Part shown: one piece after another, positions 34,480 through 47,500 of the stretch
Numbering within the stretch: the stretch's first letter is position 1
Layout: every line of letters begins with the position of its first letter
NCBI GenBank assembly: GCA_014529385.2
Contig: CM043964.1
Span: forward strand, 8,567,497 to 8,631,496
Direction of reading: 5' to 3'
Source of the DNA: Adiantum capillus-veneris
Taxonomy: Eukaryota > Streptophyta > Polypodiopsida > Polypodiales > Pteridaceae
DNA: 64,000 bases
Notes under the pieces: model-generated
What the model was told of the DNA's origin: nothing
Databases searched by the model: none
Seen by the model: only the letters and a program-made list of their open reading frames with translations
Translations under genes and position numbers: made by a program

Positions 34480-36017
34480 CTCACATTCTCTAGTCATGTC
34501 CAATCCCCGCACACCTCGGTCTAGAGGTGCACGGAGATCAGAACCACCGGGTTATAATCTCATCTTTATTGGTCAATACCTATATTTGTGGGTACAAGAA
34601 ATCTACACACCCACGTCTACATGATACTGCATGTAGTGGACAAAACCCCTTTGCCTCTTCTCTAGCTGTAGCACTTCACAGCATCTTAACATCTTTTCAC
34701 AGTAGATCTTTTCACTGTTCGTCTAACTCTAAACCCTAAACCGTAAGTAATTCTTGCGTGGACTCGATCTAACGTAAATAAGCGTAAATGTAAATAAACA
34801 TAAATCTAACTAAAAATAAACCTAAATCTAATTTAACGTAAGTCTACATCTAACCTAATCTTTAACGTCTTTTGGGACAGTTTCCTACGACGTTAAAACT
34901 CTCTTCTTCTTGTGTGTGTGTGTGTGTGTGTGTGGGTAAACCTAAATAAACCTAAGTCTAATCTAATATAACATAAATCTAAATCTAACGTAAATTATGT
35001 TATATTAAAAACAAAGAACTAAACTAAAAGGGATTATAAGAACCTTAAAACTGATTTAACACATAATTTTTCACATAACTCGGCAAGAGTTGGCATTCTC
35101 ATCACTAAAGATGTGAGAGTTAACTTCCGGCGGTGACGCTCCCTCATCTCTATCCACATTTGACGATAGCAATTGGCCCTTTAGACCGTTCTTGCTCTTG
35201 TTACTAACTTTGAAGTTGCTGTTGAATGACTAGAGGTTGTCTAGATGGTCAGTGTGTCGGGGATGTAGTGACTCTTGCGGCCCTGAAGATCCACCTTCTT
35301 CCCTATCTTCTGAAGACATTTCACCAGTACTTTTGGATCGACGGAGCACACCATGAGTGAAGGCATCAATACCCTATATTCCATTGAGGGCTTTCTTCAC
35401 CCGCTTCATGCAGGCATCGCAGTCTATGGAGACCTAAATCTAATCTAATATAACGTAAATCTAAATCTAGCGTAAATAAATGTAAATCTAGTTAAAAATA
35501 AACCTAAATCTAATTTAATGTAAGTCTACATATAACCTAATCTTTAACGTCTTTTAAGATAGTTTCCTACGACGTTATAACTCTCTTCTTCTTGTGTGTG
35601 TGCGCGTGTGTGGATGTGTGTGCCAATAAAAAGAGATAAATGGTATAACCTTTCTATCACCCATGCCAAGTATGATAGATTGATTATGCCATTTCCCTCT
35701 TGAATAATAGGTCTTGGGTTCAACTCCTCGTCAGCTAGATCTTTAGGTCTTTTAATTTTAATTAGTTTCCTACGACGTTAAATTAGTTTCTCTCTCTTTC
35801 TCTCTCAATGTGTGTTTATTTTTTTGGATCGTATGCATGTTTTCTCTCTCTTTTCCTCTCTCAATGTGTGCATTTTTTGTTTATGCATGTTCTCTCTCTC
35901 TTTTCCTCTCTCAATGCGTGCGTTTTTTGTTTATGCATGCTCTCTCTCTCTTTTCCTCTCTCAATGTGTGTGTGCATTCTTTGTTTATGTATGTGTGTGT
36001 GCGTTTTTGTTTTTGTT

Positions 36018-36048
<31 letters not shown>

Positions 36049-36204
36049 AAAAACACTATGTGTGTGTGTGTATGTGTGTGTGTGAGAGAGAGAGAGAGGG
36101 AGAGAGAAAGAGGGGAAGGGAACATGAGAATGAGGAGAGGGAAGGAGCATACCTGGCTCTCCTTCCTCTCCTCGTGTGTGTGTGTGTGTGTGTGTGTGGA
36201 GAAG

Positions 36205-36242
<38 letters not shown>

Positions 36243-36330
36243 CGTTACCTGCTCCTTGCTTGAGGGCGCCGAAAAACTCAGATCTGAGATCTGAGATTTG
36301 GGCGCGCTCGGATATTTTTTTAGCCCAGCC
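34480..36330 (-). repeat. CACTA-1 upstream region with minisatellite and microsatellites
   Basis: This long 5' region has no gene. At 34740-35540 the words AAATAAACCTAAATCTA and variants recur many times. At 35805-35990 a minisatellite of about 50 bp with a TTTTTTGTTTATGCATG core is present in about four copies, then GT and GA runs at 36020-36236. The same layout occurs in CACTA-2, where the GT and GA runs are much longer. Open frames here are repeat artefacts. Confidence 0.8.
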
Positions 36331-36474
36331 GGCGTCGCTATGAGCGTCGCTATAAACGTCGCTATGAGCATCGCAAATTTCTTTGTAAATTTGCGACGCT
36401 CATAGCGACGCCGGGAATTTTTTTTTTGAGCGTCGCTGTGTGAGCATCGCTAATATGAATAGCCTCTTGTAGTG
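36330..36474. repeat. CACTA-1 right terminal inverted repeat and subterminal motif array
   Basis: Repeated GCGTCGCTAT-type motifs flank an inverted pair around AAATTTCTTTGTAAATTTG, then the end GCCTCTTGTAGTG. It equals the left end of CACTA-2 in inverted orientation. Confidence 0.85.
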
Positions 36475-36477
36475 TAC

Positions 36478-38739
36478 GCAACCAATGGATACAACAACCC
36501 ATAAAGGGTCTTTATCTTATTCATCAACAAAATCCACAAATGTTATTGAAGATTATGTTAGACCTCCAAAATTAAAGAATTCAAGTACTTAGTATGTCTA
36601 CAAGAGACCTTGAAAGAATAATATTGGCGTACTTAGTATACCTAAAAGAGATTGTAAACAAGTAAGAGGAAGATTTGTGTGTACTTACAATGGAAAATGG
36701 AACTATATTGGTTCTTGTAGTATAGAATAAGAATCTTAAGCAGACACTTGAGATGCAAAATGCATTCTCGATGTAGCTTGCATGAGGATGAAGTTAAAGA
36801 ATATATACACACACTTGTGAATATGAATGCACTCAAAGAGTGAATGAGCAAAGCTGAGCATGACCAGGTAGTGAAAGAGAAAAGCATTGGTACAATGAAA
36901 CGTGCTGTAAGTGAAGTGAAGAATAAATATATGGCCAAGTCACGGGCATGGCATGGAGGATTTACTATATAGGTTTGCACGGTATCATGTTAGTGTAAGG
37001 AAGAGTAGTTTTGAATAAAGGTTACATAAGTGTATACAATAGGGGTAGGCCCCACTTGTTTTCCATACCGTACAAAAATAAGTGGAGGAAGAGGGGGGAA
37101 GGAGGCGGTGTGTGAAAGGAAGGGGGAAGGAGGAAACTTGAAATAGCAAAAAATCCTTAAATCCCTCTCAAATTGGACAATTTGTTTTTGAAATTCTCAA
37201 ATGGCCTTCAACTTTTCCAAATTATTCAAACTTGCAAACAAAGCTATGGACAATGCTTTTGCAGCTTTTCAAAGGATGGTTGATTTTTTCTTGATAACAG
37301 ACCCCTCCTTGATATTCCTTTTATCATCTAACTTTATAGTATAATGCAAATTCTTCAATAACTATGTGAAAGGTATCTTGCTTTGCACCGTCAATTTATT
37401 CTAATGTGTATTTAGATGTATATTGATAAACATACAAAAGACAATTGAGCCAAAGGAATTTGATTTCATTTTTTTTTCAAAAAAATATCTCTAACAATGA
37501 GAAGCTTAGTTTGAATTCATGGCTTCTTACAGGTTAATACAAGCTTTAGGGGGTTTAGAGGACTTGTCTCACTCTACTATACTATATGCACACACTTACT
37601 CTTTACCACTTCAAAACACACCCAAACACTCACATGCTCTCAAGCACCTCTACATAGATATACCTACACATGCACAATCATTTACACATGCATACACAGG
37701 TGCTCGGATCAAAACAAACTCACCTATGCATACATACATGCATTGCCTACTCCCACACACACATACACACACCCATTATCTCTCAAGCCTACATGCGCAC
37801 AACCGCCATACACAAAAAAATAGAAAACATACATATGCAAACACGTGGATCTATGCACATACACACACATGCACTCTCATAAGAAATCACAAAGAAAATT
37901 TATAGTTTGCAATGATCTACAAGGATCTTCACTCGAGGGAGTACCTACTAGTGGACCAAAATTCACTGATGATGGTGCACAACCATGTGACAGTCAAAAG
38001 CTATCTACAAAGTCTCTTAATGGTTGGCAATGGGCACTATATACTATCCCCTTGCCAATAAGTGGCATGTTCATGTTCATGAACCTTAAACCATTGTAGG
38101 AAACCATTTGATAAGTGAAAATCTAATATCTTCCAACATGATTAAAACTACCAACCAAACCGGCAATCTTACTTTCATTGCGTTTTATAAAAAAAATAAT
38201 TTTAAACCACCAAGAAATGTATAAGTTCACCACCCTCTAGTTGTTAGGTTCATGCAAGCCAAGCATGTGACTATGCCATGCATTTCCATGTGAGCCTAAG
38301 TAGGCAATTATAAGCACATATACCCCAATTTGACTAGGCTAATGAGGATTTGTATAGGTCAAACCTTAATCAACTTCTACTATAAAAGGAAGCCATTCAC
38401 ACACACTGTTGGGGGTTCCATCGTAGCATAGCTCCAATGACCAACAATAATTTTCAATCCGGAGGGATGAGCAACCCAGCTAGGGCATGGGGCAACACGT
38501 ATGTCAACTCTATGAAGTGGGCTTCTCGACCTATGGAGGAGCTAAGCCACGATGTCTGGTTATCACCACATCTACTTCTCTTCACCTCAAATCAACCCAA
38601 TCACACACACTAATGATTGCAAGATGCACACATCACTAATCCTATCATGGAACACACTAATCACAAGTGCACACACATAGATCCATTCCACACTCCAATT
38701 AAACCTACATGCACACACAAAGAATAGAGGACAATCAAA
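36478..38739. other. Intergenic DNA, AC-rich in part, no supported gene
   Basis: At 37560-37880 an imperfect CACACA-rich tract gives His/Thr-rich open frames that I consider artefacts. A TATAAAAGG box near 38382 followed by direct CACACA could belong to an old LTR, but no partner repeat is visible. Nothing else is supported. Confidence 0.5.
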
Positions 38740-39929
38740 AGTCACATTTTCAGTGTTTATTATGACTGCTTGGAATATGGTTGGGAGCACAGCATTTCCG
38801 AACGATGGAAAGGTTACAATGGCAGTCATGTGGCGTGGGAACGATTTTTTATATCGTAACTTGGAATCTGAAGTCGGCAATGTCAGAAGTTTCCGAAGTG
38901 AAGATTATGATTTGGGATTTGACCTCGATTGACAATATCACTCATGCCAATGCAAGAGCCTTTGAAGCACTCATGAACCATAAGTAAGCTTCATTATTAG
39001 AGAAGTTTATTGCCCAAGATGGTGTCATTTGAAGTATATTGACTAGAATGACCAAAGAGGCATGGAAGTGGGTGACAAGTATTCAAGGAGTAGAAGAGGT
39101 GCTTCGGTAGTTTATTATCTGTGATAGTGTTACTTGAAATCATTGATAGCAAGCAAAGGCCAATATAGCGGTGGCAAGGATTGAAAATGCTTTGATACGT
39201 ATGTACGCTAATTTTTGTTTTGTGCTATGCCTAGGTTAAGTGTGGTGCACATTGGAGACCACATTTAGGAGCTAATGTCCAGGATGTTATCACTTCTGCT
39301 ATCACTTTGATTGCATTGTCGAGCTTTATAATGCTGCCTAAGGGCCACTTAGTGTGAACGGCCACTGGGGGAAAACACACTATTAATAGGAATTATGCAA
39401 GAAATAAAAAAGCGGGGACCAGTAAAATAGAGGGGGATCAATTGCAGAAAAAAGCCGGGGACGAGCCGCCAAAAGAAAGGTAGGAGGTTGACAAGCGCGT
39501 CACTGTCGGGGGCCGCCCATGAGCAGAGAAGGACGAGCTGACAGTGGGGTTGTTTGTGGTGAAGCCAGCAGGAGAGGAAAGAGTTGAATTGTCCACGAGC
39601 TGGTGGTTTAGAAGCCGGCCGAGCAGGGGCGTCAACTGCAGCATCGAGTGCTAGATAGGGAGCCACCATCCGAGCAGTTGGGTTTGGCATTCGTTGGTAG
39701 GCAGCAGTGTATCTGGTGGCGAATCAAGGAAGTGGCATCAACGGTAGTAGCAATGGCAGCGTGAAGGCATTCTACAAGCGAGAGTAGCGCAGGTGTGAGA
39801 GCTAGGTGGTTAAGTCGGAAACTGCAGGAGTTTAGAGCACCGGGTGGTGGGGTCTGCAAGTGAAGACAGAGAGCCGCGAGGGAGTGCGACGAGGAGGAGG
39901 GAGCCGACAAGATTTTGGTAGAGTAGGAG

Positions 39930-40112
39930 CAGCACAAGGGAAAAGCAAGGGAGTTCTACCAGTGTGATTTTGATATTGTTGGGCAGTATGAATCTGATTG
40001 TGAGGTACTCAAAGTGTTGACAGAGAGCCTTGACAAGCTGAATATTGGATACTATGAGGTGAAGCTCAATCATAGGCGGCTTTTGGATGGCATGCTAGAG
40101 CTTGTGGGGTGA
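39930..40112 (+). pseudogene. Captured histidyl-tRNA synthetase exon (R2 copy)
   Basis: The frame encodes [19 protein letters not shown] and then [20 protein letters not shown] and [16 protein letters not shown], ending TGA at 40110-40112. [10 protein letters not shown] is a signature of the motif 2 region of class II histidyl-tRNA synthetases. Relative to R1, three codons are missing after QYES, but the key residues are closer to the enzyme family. It is only a fragment and cannot be an active enzyme. Confidence 0.87.
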
Positions 40113-40603
40113 TGAGGAGGTACCACATAGCAAAGGTTTAAAGACCAGATAATCCAGCCAGGGGAAGATATGGGGAGGTCTTTCAAGCAAGTGCTTTGTC
40201 GAGGAGGTTGAGAACGAGAGCGAGGAAAAAAAGGGAGGGTCAACTGCAGTAGGTAAAGAAATTGGTTGGAGCCGACGAACTGCCAAGGCCTGGAGAAGCA
40301 GATCTTTAGCAGTTTTCAGAGGTTTGTTTGAGTTAAAAGAAGCCTGAAGCAAGCTGCGACAAAGTGAATGCATGTAAAGGTGGTCGGGAAGAGCAAGGGA
40401 AGGGCATTGAGGCCATACAGATTTGGCATTGCACTTCCGCTCATAGTCTCGGCGAGCTCAAGAGCACTTGGCTCCTATTGCAATCAAGTTATTTTTTGTA
40501 TTCAGATTGTAGTTCATTAAGTAATTCAATTCAAGGTGTACAAGGTGTTCTGTTGTGCTGTATTCTCTTGAGATGTGCTTCTTTCTCTCACCGTTTCCCA
40601 CAG

Positions 40604-40742
40604 CGAGCAGGCCGGTGCTTACCCGGCTCAACTTGTGAACAATATTCCCCCGACAATGTTCACAACCAAATATTGGAGAAAGGTGTTCTTTGATGATCTT
40701 GAAAAGTTTTTTTTGATGTTGCATTCCTTCTTGAAGCCCAAG
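40604..40742 (+). pseudogene. Exon-like segment in R2, source unknown
   Basis: The segment lies between CCCACAG and GTACATGG and is open through QLVNNIPPTMFTTKYWRKVF and FDDLEKFFLMLHSFLKPK. The same peptide is encoded in R1 at 8890-9028. The splice context and shared peptide suggest a captured exon; the donor gene is not recognised. Confidence 0.45.
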
Positions 40743-41284
40743 GTACATGGGTATATCTATGGATTATTATGAATAGCTGTATAAAAAGATATAGAATAAT
40801 CTAAGTCCATATTGTGGGTGAAGGATAGATATTGTAAACAAAGTAGTTACAAGTATTGATAATTTACTAGTCCATATGGTGGATGAAGGCTCGACATTAT
40901 AAATAAAATAGTTACTAGTATGATTTACTAGTGAGTATTTTATTGCATACATAATTGAATGTGTGGTAAATTTCATATCGACATTAACATCATGGAAATT
41001 TGGTTATTAATATTGATAATTTACTAGTGAGTAATTAATTGCATGCATGATTGAACGTGTGGTAATCATATCGCCATTGACATCATGAAAATTTGGTTTT
41101 CAAGCATGTGTGGTAATCTTATTGGCCATGACATCATCAAAATTTTGATTTCCCAGTAATAAAAGCAGATGTGGTAGAAGTTTGGGGAAGATGAGGGTCT
41201 TATTCATTTCATAGCATTGAGTTGCCTATGCATCAATAGAACCTCTTAGGATAAAGACTAGTAGGAAGAGTAAAGAAAAGTGAA

Positions 41285-43028
41285 CAATTGGGTCTTTGGC
41301 TAGAGAGTGCAAACTACAGAGAGATTGCATACATGAGTGCTTAAACTTCTAAAGCTTCGTTCTCTAATGTATCCCTTGAATTCTTGAGAGAAGACTTTGA
41401 CATGAAGACTCTATATAGTGGAGATATAGTGCAAGGGCTCTCAATGCCTTTAAAGATTTCATTTCTATATAAATTTAGTGATGGTGTGCACATATTCATT
41501 TCCTAAGAGAAATTTTCTTAGTAGTTTTAAAATATTGGGAGTGATATTTGTTTTGTGGTGAGTTATCATATCACCTTCAAAACTAGCTAGTCTTGCTTGG
41601 TGGGCGGTGATAGAGAACATAACATGACATACCAAGATTGATATCAAGCATCTATGAGAAAAGAAGTGTGTATCTATTTGATGTATAGATATGATGATGG
41701 AGATTGAGCATGTACTAGTGAGGAAAACATGTAGCTACACTAAACTTAAGGAAGCATTGACAAACTCAAGAAATACAAAAAGCATTAGCATACTATAAAA
41801 ATTAAACAGCACTATCGACCTAATAATTGTGTACGGGTGTCGTCCAATTGTTGAAGTCGGAGGACAATGTTTGTATCAAGCTACATAAAACCAATTTGAA
41901 TAGTTAACCATTTTGCCTTGGGATGAAGCACCACAAGTTGAAAATGCTAAGTATATAATGCACGTCATGCACAAGTGCCATACAAACATATGGTGGAGCT
42001 TTTGCACTGTGGTCTCTCCAAAAATAATAAGAAATGGAATCTGTGCCTTGCCCCATAGCATTTATGTGTTTCACCAAGAAAATGTATGGGCATAGGGAAT
42101 TGGATGTAGATAATGGACCTTGCAATGTTGTCGAGTTAGAGTTGTACTTGTGCAGTCTAAACGTCCAGTGTTGTGAATAAATGTTCTTTTTGTGACACAA
42201 AAAATAGGAGTTAATACAAATACAAAAGATGCAGGAGATAGATTTAACTTAAAGAGAAGTGCAGATAATTTGGTGTTCTACGTTATCAACTAGGTTGCAT
42301 GACTCGTTATTCGACATTCGTTTTATTCATGAATAATGATCGATTAATACATTCTAAAGATTTATTTGTGCGTATTATTTGCTGCCATGTCAGCTTTTCT
42401 CAAAAAAACGTTTTATTGCTTACATATCGATCGATATTTAATCAATTGATACGTTAAATCGATCTATATGTTTTCGATCGATATGGTAGTAGTATATAAA
42501 GGCCAAGTTGCATGTTTTAGCTACAATTCCCTTCACCAAAGTGTTAGGTTAGCTCCGACATAGAAACGTTGAGTTGTCAACTTAAAAAATCTTTGATTTT
42601 TTAAGAAAAAAATATTTTTAATGTTTTAAACATAAAAAATAAAATAATTATATAGATTTGAATCATTTATAATCCTTAATAATAGAAGTTATTTTTTAAA
42701 TCTATTGTTAAGTTTAAATAAATTACTTTAAACAATAGAGACTATACTTTTAGCTCTACTTGTTTAGAATAGATAAATAAATAATTGTATGCATTAGAGG
42801 CTACTTTTCTAGCTATAGTGCGAATGTACAATTCTAAACATTAGAAGCTATACTCTTAGTTCTATTTGTTTTAGAATAGATACTAAAAGTGATATTTGAT
42901 GGTTAAAATCTATCATAGCTATAATATGTGCACCAGTAATAGTGTTAGTTTATACATTTTGGAACATATACACATACATATAGGGTCTTTTGGTTGTCAT
43001 GAACAAATGTTCTTACCTCCATATACAC
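41285..43028. other. Intergenic DNA, AT-rich, no supported gene
   Basis: I see no coding region, RNA gene or TE end that can be supported. The stretch 42590-42900 is strongly AT-rich, with several copies of words like TAGAATAGAT and ACTTTTAGCTCTA. Confidence 0.5.
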
Positions 43029-43220
43029 ATAGAATAGGTCCACTTAGTGCCTCTTGGTTGTTGTGAGATGATTCTCTTACTTCCAAGTGAGGTTTAAGGT
43101 ATGAAGTAGGATTCACTTGGTTGCATAGAATAGGTCCACTTAGTACCTCTTGGTTGTTATGAGATGATTCTCTTACTTCCAAGTGAGGTGTAAGGTATGA
43201 AGTAGGATTCACTCGGTTGT
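43029..43220 (+). repeat. Tandem repeat, 96-bp unit, two copies
   Basis: The unit starting ATAGAATAGGTCCACTTAG is repeated at 43029-43124 and 43125-43220 with about five differences. Degenerate continuations around 43220-43390 share TCTTACCTC and AAGTGA words. Confidence 0.9.
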
Positions 43221-43569
43221 TATTGAGATTATGCTCTTACCTCTAAGTGAATATGGTGGATTACCTATAGAATTCCCTAGGATGTTATCGAGCTCCTACC
43301 TCCAAGTGACATAGATAGTACAATGTGAGATGACTCCATCTCTCATTTAGGTTGTCTTGAGCAAACGCTCTTTACCACCTAGTAGCCGAGAATGATATAT
43401 CCATTGGTGATATTCCCTAAAATATTATCTTAACACTATTCATTCATCATTTTAATTTAGCAAATCCTATCTATAACCGTTTATCTTTCTCATTGCACTA
43501 TTATGGTGAAAAATTTTAGTCATAGTGTATCTATTGATTGTAAGATATATTTTGTTGAAGTTAGAAATC

Positions 43570-43779
43570 ATGGTGCGAGGAAAAGAGTGGTCATATGTGG
43601 AGGAAAAAGAGAGAGGCAAGACAGTTTTATTTTTGGAATGCAAACATTGTGAGCATAACGTGCCACACAATGCAACTCGTATCAAAGAACATTTATTCGG
43701 CACTAATCCCAATGTTAAAGAATGTGGAGCACCACCTAACAATATATGGGTCCATTTTGCAAGGTATGCAAAGAAATGA
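43570..43779 (+). pseudogene. hAT transposase N-terminal fragment (BED zinc finger)
   Basis: From the ATG at 43570 the frame reads MVRGKEWSYVEEKERGKT and then CKHCEHNVPHNATRIKEHL, with a later NVKECGAPP. The Cys-X2-Cys, His, and conserved RIKEHL...NVxxC phrase match the BED-type finger at the start of plant hAT transposases, which binds element ends. The frame ends at 43779, and no catalytic hAT domain is found in the 430 bases that follow before element D. It is a fragment; a host gene with a BED finger is an alternative. Confidence 0.65.
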
Positions 43780-44207
43780 AAACAGGTAGGACTTCTTCCT
43801 AAGACACAACAGGGTATGTCAGGTGCGTCATCTGTCAACATAGAAGAAATGAGTGTAGATTAAGAAGACTGTGGACCTTCAGTGTGATAGATGGTGAAAT
43901 GTAAACATATTTTCATGATAATGTATCTCACTTTTTCTCACTGTAGCTCCCTATTGACCTATATATCTCACTTTTTGATTTAGTAGCAACAAAGTCAAGC
44001 ATTGAAGAGAATTTGCATAAACATAAGTATTGAGGACATTGCTTGGTAATCAAATAAAAAGACATTGCTTGACTCTGAACAAAGTCATCAATTAGCAACT
44101 CCAAAACAAATTCATTGCCATAAACATAGAGAGAATACAATGCCTCTCAAAAAAGGACAGGATAAATTGCCATTAAAATTTTCAACTACAGTCTACAATG
44201 TCTTTAA
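43780..44207. other. DNA between the hAT fragment and element D
   Basis: About 430 bases with no gene that I can support. The target-site copy TTTAA (44203-44207) of element D closes it. Confidence 0.6.
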
Positions 44208-44434
44208 TGTTGGAATTAGGGTTGCAGAGAAACGCACACAGCTTGGAGAAGACGAAGGAAGCTCAAGGCACACAATAGAGAGTGTGTTACTTAGTATGCA
44301 ATGGAAAGATAGATAGCCCTAGAGTGATGGGCATATATACAATGCTCGGGGGAAAAAACCTCCTAAAGACGGAAAAAATGCCCTGGCGGTCCTAGTGTGT
44401 TCACACACATCACTACCACATGTATATGGTAACA
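44208..44434 (-). repeat. 3' LTR of D (227 bp)
   Basis: In minus orientation it starts TGTTACC and ends TTCCAACA. It is next to the purine run CCAAGGGGGATT (44435-44446). Confidence 0.94.
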
Positions 44435-44446
44435 AATCCCCCTTGG
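44435..44446 (-). other. Polypurine tract of D
   Basis: On the minus strand CCAAGGGGGATT lies directly before the 3' LTR. Confidence 0.82.
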
Positions 44447-44556
44447 AGTGATGCGGTGAACGAGAGCTGGCACATGAGTAAAGGGAAGTGCCATGCCCTC
44501 ATGATCAGTCCACAAAGGGGAGTAAGCCCAAAGCTTTGTGGAAAGCTTCAAGCTTC

Positions 44557-47500
44557 TCACAAGATAATGCCTTTTGTGAAAAGATCTGCAAGGTTGTCCT
44601 GTGTTGGCACATAAGCCAAGCTGATCTCTCCTGCTGAGAGCCTCTCCCTGACATAGTGTCTCAATGTGCTTTGTGCGAGCATGAAAAACTGGGTTCCTCG
44701 CAACTGCCAATGTGCTCTGACTGTCAGTGTAGATAGTGATGGCAGTGTCCTGTCCAACACCCAAATCAGCCATAAGGCGTCTGAGCCATACACACTCAAC
44801 CGTATCTGTGAAGACTGCCTTGCACTCAGTCTCACGACTTGAAGTGGCCACAGTAGGTTGCTTCTTGCTCAACCATGATATACATGAACTACCAAGCATG
44901 AAACAAAAACCACTCGTGGACACTCGCATGTCAAAATAGCCAGCCCAATCTGAGTTCGAAAAAGCATGTAAGTCTGGAAACAATGATCCCCCCTTGGGAT
45001 AAAACAAGCCAAGATGTAAAGTGCTACTAAGGTAGCGAAAAATCCTCTTGACAGCTTGCCAATGCTTAGACCCTGGGCTATGCATTGATCTGCTGACCTG
45101 TGAGAGTGCAAATTGAATATCCGGCCTTGTGTTGCATACATAAATGAGGCAGCCAATAGCATTTTGGTAAAGAGTGACATTAGCAGGATTTCCAGCATCA
45201 TGTAGACTCAACTTCAAACCTGTTTCCATGGGAGTGGCAATAGGTTTGCAATCCTCAAGTCCAAACATACATAGCAATGTCTCTATGTAACTTTTTTGAC
45301 ACAAGGTAATACCACCATCACGCTGCTTAAACTGTATACCCAAGTAATGAAGCAACATCCCCAAATCTTTCATCTTGAAAGTAGCATTTAAATCAGACTT
45401 AAATTCAGCAATATGCCTGTCATTTGGTCCAGTGATCAGAAAATCATCGACATAAAGAACCACAATGAGAAGTACATCACCCTCACTCTTTACATACAAT
45501 GTGCTTTCTGTTGGACTGTTACGAAAGCCTCGTTTAACCAAAAGAGTGTTTGCTTTCTCATACCAAGCGCTAGCACGAGGAGATTGCTTCAACCCATACA
45601 AAGGCTTCCTAAATCTGCACACTTTGTCCTCTTGTCCTTTTATGACAAAACCGCAAGGCTGCGTTACATATAATTCCTCAAATATGTCACCATTCAAGAA
45701 AGCAGTAACAATGTATGATTGATGTACATCCCAACCAAAATGAGCTGCAAATGCACATTGAAAACGCACAGTAGTCATACGACAAGTGGGAGAAAAGTCT
45801 CTTCATAATCTATGCCTTTTTGCTGTGCATAACCCTTTTCAACAAGTCGAGCCTTATGGCAATCAATCTCACTATCCAGCTTGCGTTTCAACTTGTAAAC
45901 CCACTTCGTACCAATGGCCTTTTTGCCAAGAGGCAAATCACATAAAGTCCATGTGTCATTTTCCATAAGTGCATCATATTCTGATTGCATGGTAGCCATC
46001 CAATTTTTTGAATTCTGTGCTTCATCAAAAGATAGAGGCTCCTCAACATCATGTAAGCTAGACACAACCAAAGCATAACAATCTGATGCATAAGATGCAT
46101 TGCGAGAGCCTGAACGAGTACAACTAGACAAAGGTGCATCCAATTTACTGTCACGCAAAGTGTGCACCAGCCATTTTGGCATACCTCTAGCCTGCTCATT
46201 TTCAACCCATTCCTCATCAAGTACATCATGTACATCTGCATCAGTAATAGGCTGATCTGTAACATTTTCAGAAACCCCCATAGGTTGTACATTTGCCTCA
46301 TTGGAAATTACATTCGTATTTCCACCACTGAAAAGAGGCAACAAAGTGTCATAAATGTCCTGTGAGCTTACATTACTGTCTCTAGTACATGTTAGCAAGG
46401 GCTGAACAGAATCTTCCATAAACACTACATCCCGTGAAACCAGAATACTCTTTTTTTGTGGGCGATATAACCTGTAACCTTTGCTTTCAGCACTATAACC
46501 AACAAAAATACATTTGACAGCATTATCATCGAATTTTCTGTGTTGTGTTTGTGGCACCAAAGCATATGCCAAACAGCCAAAAACACGCATGTGCTCAATA
46601 GAAGGCTTTCTATCATGCCATGCTTCATATGGAGTAATAGACTGCAAAGCTTTCGTAGGACACCTGTTAAGTACATAAGTGGCACACATGATGGCCTCAA
46701 GCCAAAAAGAATGCATCAAAGCTTGACTTTTGACCATACATCGTGCCATTTCCGTCAGTGACCTATTTTTCCTCTCAACAACACCATTTTGCTGAGGTGT
46801 ATAAGGCACTGTACATTGGTGTTTTATCCCATGACTAGCCAGCAATGCATTAAATTCATGAGAAATATACTTCCCCCTCGATCGGAACGGAGGGTGCCCA
46901 TAGTACATTTTGAGATATTTTCAGCCATATCCAGAAATCGTTTGAAGCACATAAAAACTTCGGACTTCGCTTTAAGCGGAAATACCCATGCATGCCTAGA
47001 GTAATCATCAATGAAAGTCACAAAGTAAAGGTAACTGCCCAAGGACGGGGTTTGCATAGGCCCACAAACATCACTATGCACAAGCTGCAACCTACATGTG
47101 GCCCGAACTGAACCATCCTTTGGAGACTTAGAACGCTGTATCTTACCCAAAATACATCCTTCACAAACATGTTTGACAGGTGCTTCAAGAGGCGGCAAAG
47201 AAGCAACCATATCAGATTTTTGTAAATGCAACAAGCTAGCAAAATTCAGATGACCAAAACGTGCATGCCAAAGTTTTGCATCTGAAATAGCCCTTGAATT
47301 TGCAACAACATTTGCAAAATTTTTTCCACACTTGTCATACAAAGTGAGCTTATACATCCCACTACAAAAAAGGCTAGATGCAACAATTTCATCACCAAAA
47401 CTGAGATCATGAATTGTACATCTATCATCCAGAAATTCGAGTACAAGTCCAAGTCTAGCAAGTGCGGATACAGACAAGAGATTCTTCTTGATCCCAAGTA

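Larger units (their letters stand above)
29067..36474 (-). mobile_element. CACTA (En/Spm) transposon CACTA-1, 7.4 kb
   Basis: Both ends carry CACTACAAGAGG in inverted orientation, flanked by the 3-base target-site duplication TAC (29064-29066 and 36475-36477), the classic CACTA size. Subterminal regions at 29085-29310 and 36330-36450 are packed with AGCGACG motifs on both strands. The minus strand carries a TNP2-type transposase gene and a second Transposase_24-like gene. It is the inverted partner of CACTA-2 at 52944-61149. A 591-bp deletion in the transposase gene makes it non-autonomous. Confidence 0.96.
38740..41284 (+). repeat. R2: second copy of the gene-capturing repeat
   Basis: This copy is collinear with R1 (6993-9570) and in the same orientation, with scattered substitutions and small indels. 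Borders are AGTCACAT and AAAAGTGAA as in R1, and the flanking DNA differs, so this is a dispersed repeat and not a simple tandem event. Several coding-like segments are better preserved than in R1, notably the histidyl-tRNA synthetase piece. Confidence 0.8.

Noticed and set aside
36478-36560. A minus-strand reading frame crossing the CACTA-1 insertion site, suggesting a disrupted host gene
   Set aside because: When joined across the target site the frame extends only about 25 codons before a stop and includes a GA repeat.
37519-37905. His/Thr-rich 128-codon open frame
   Set aside because: It is caused by an imperfect CACA-rich tract; no start context or homology is seen.
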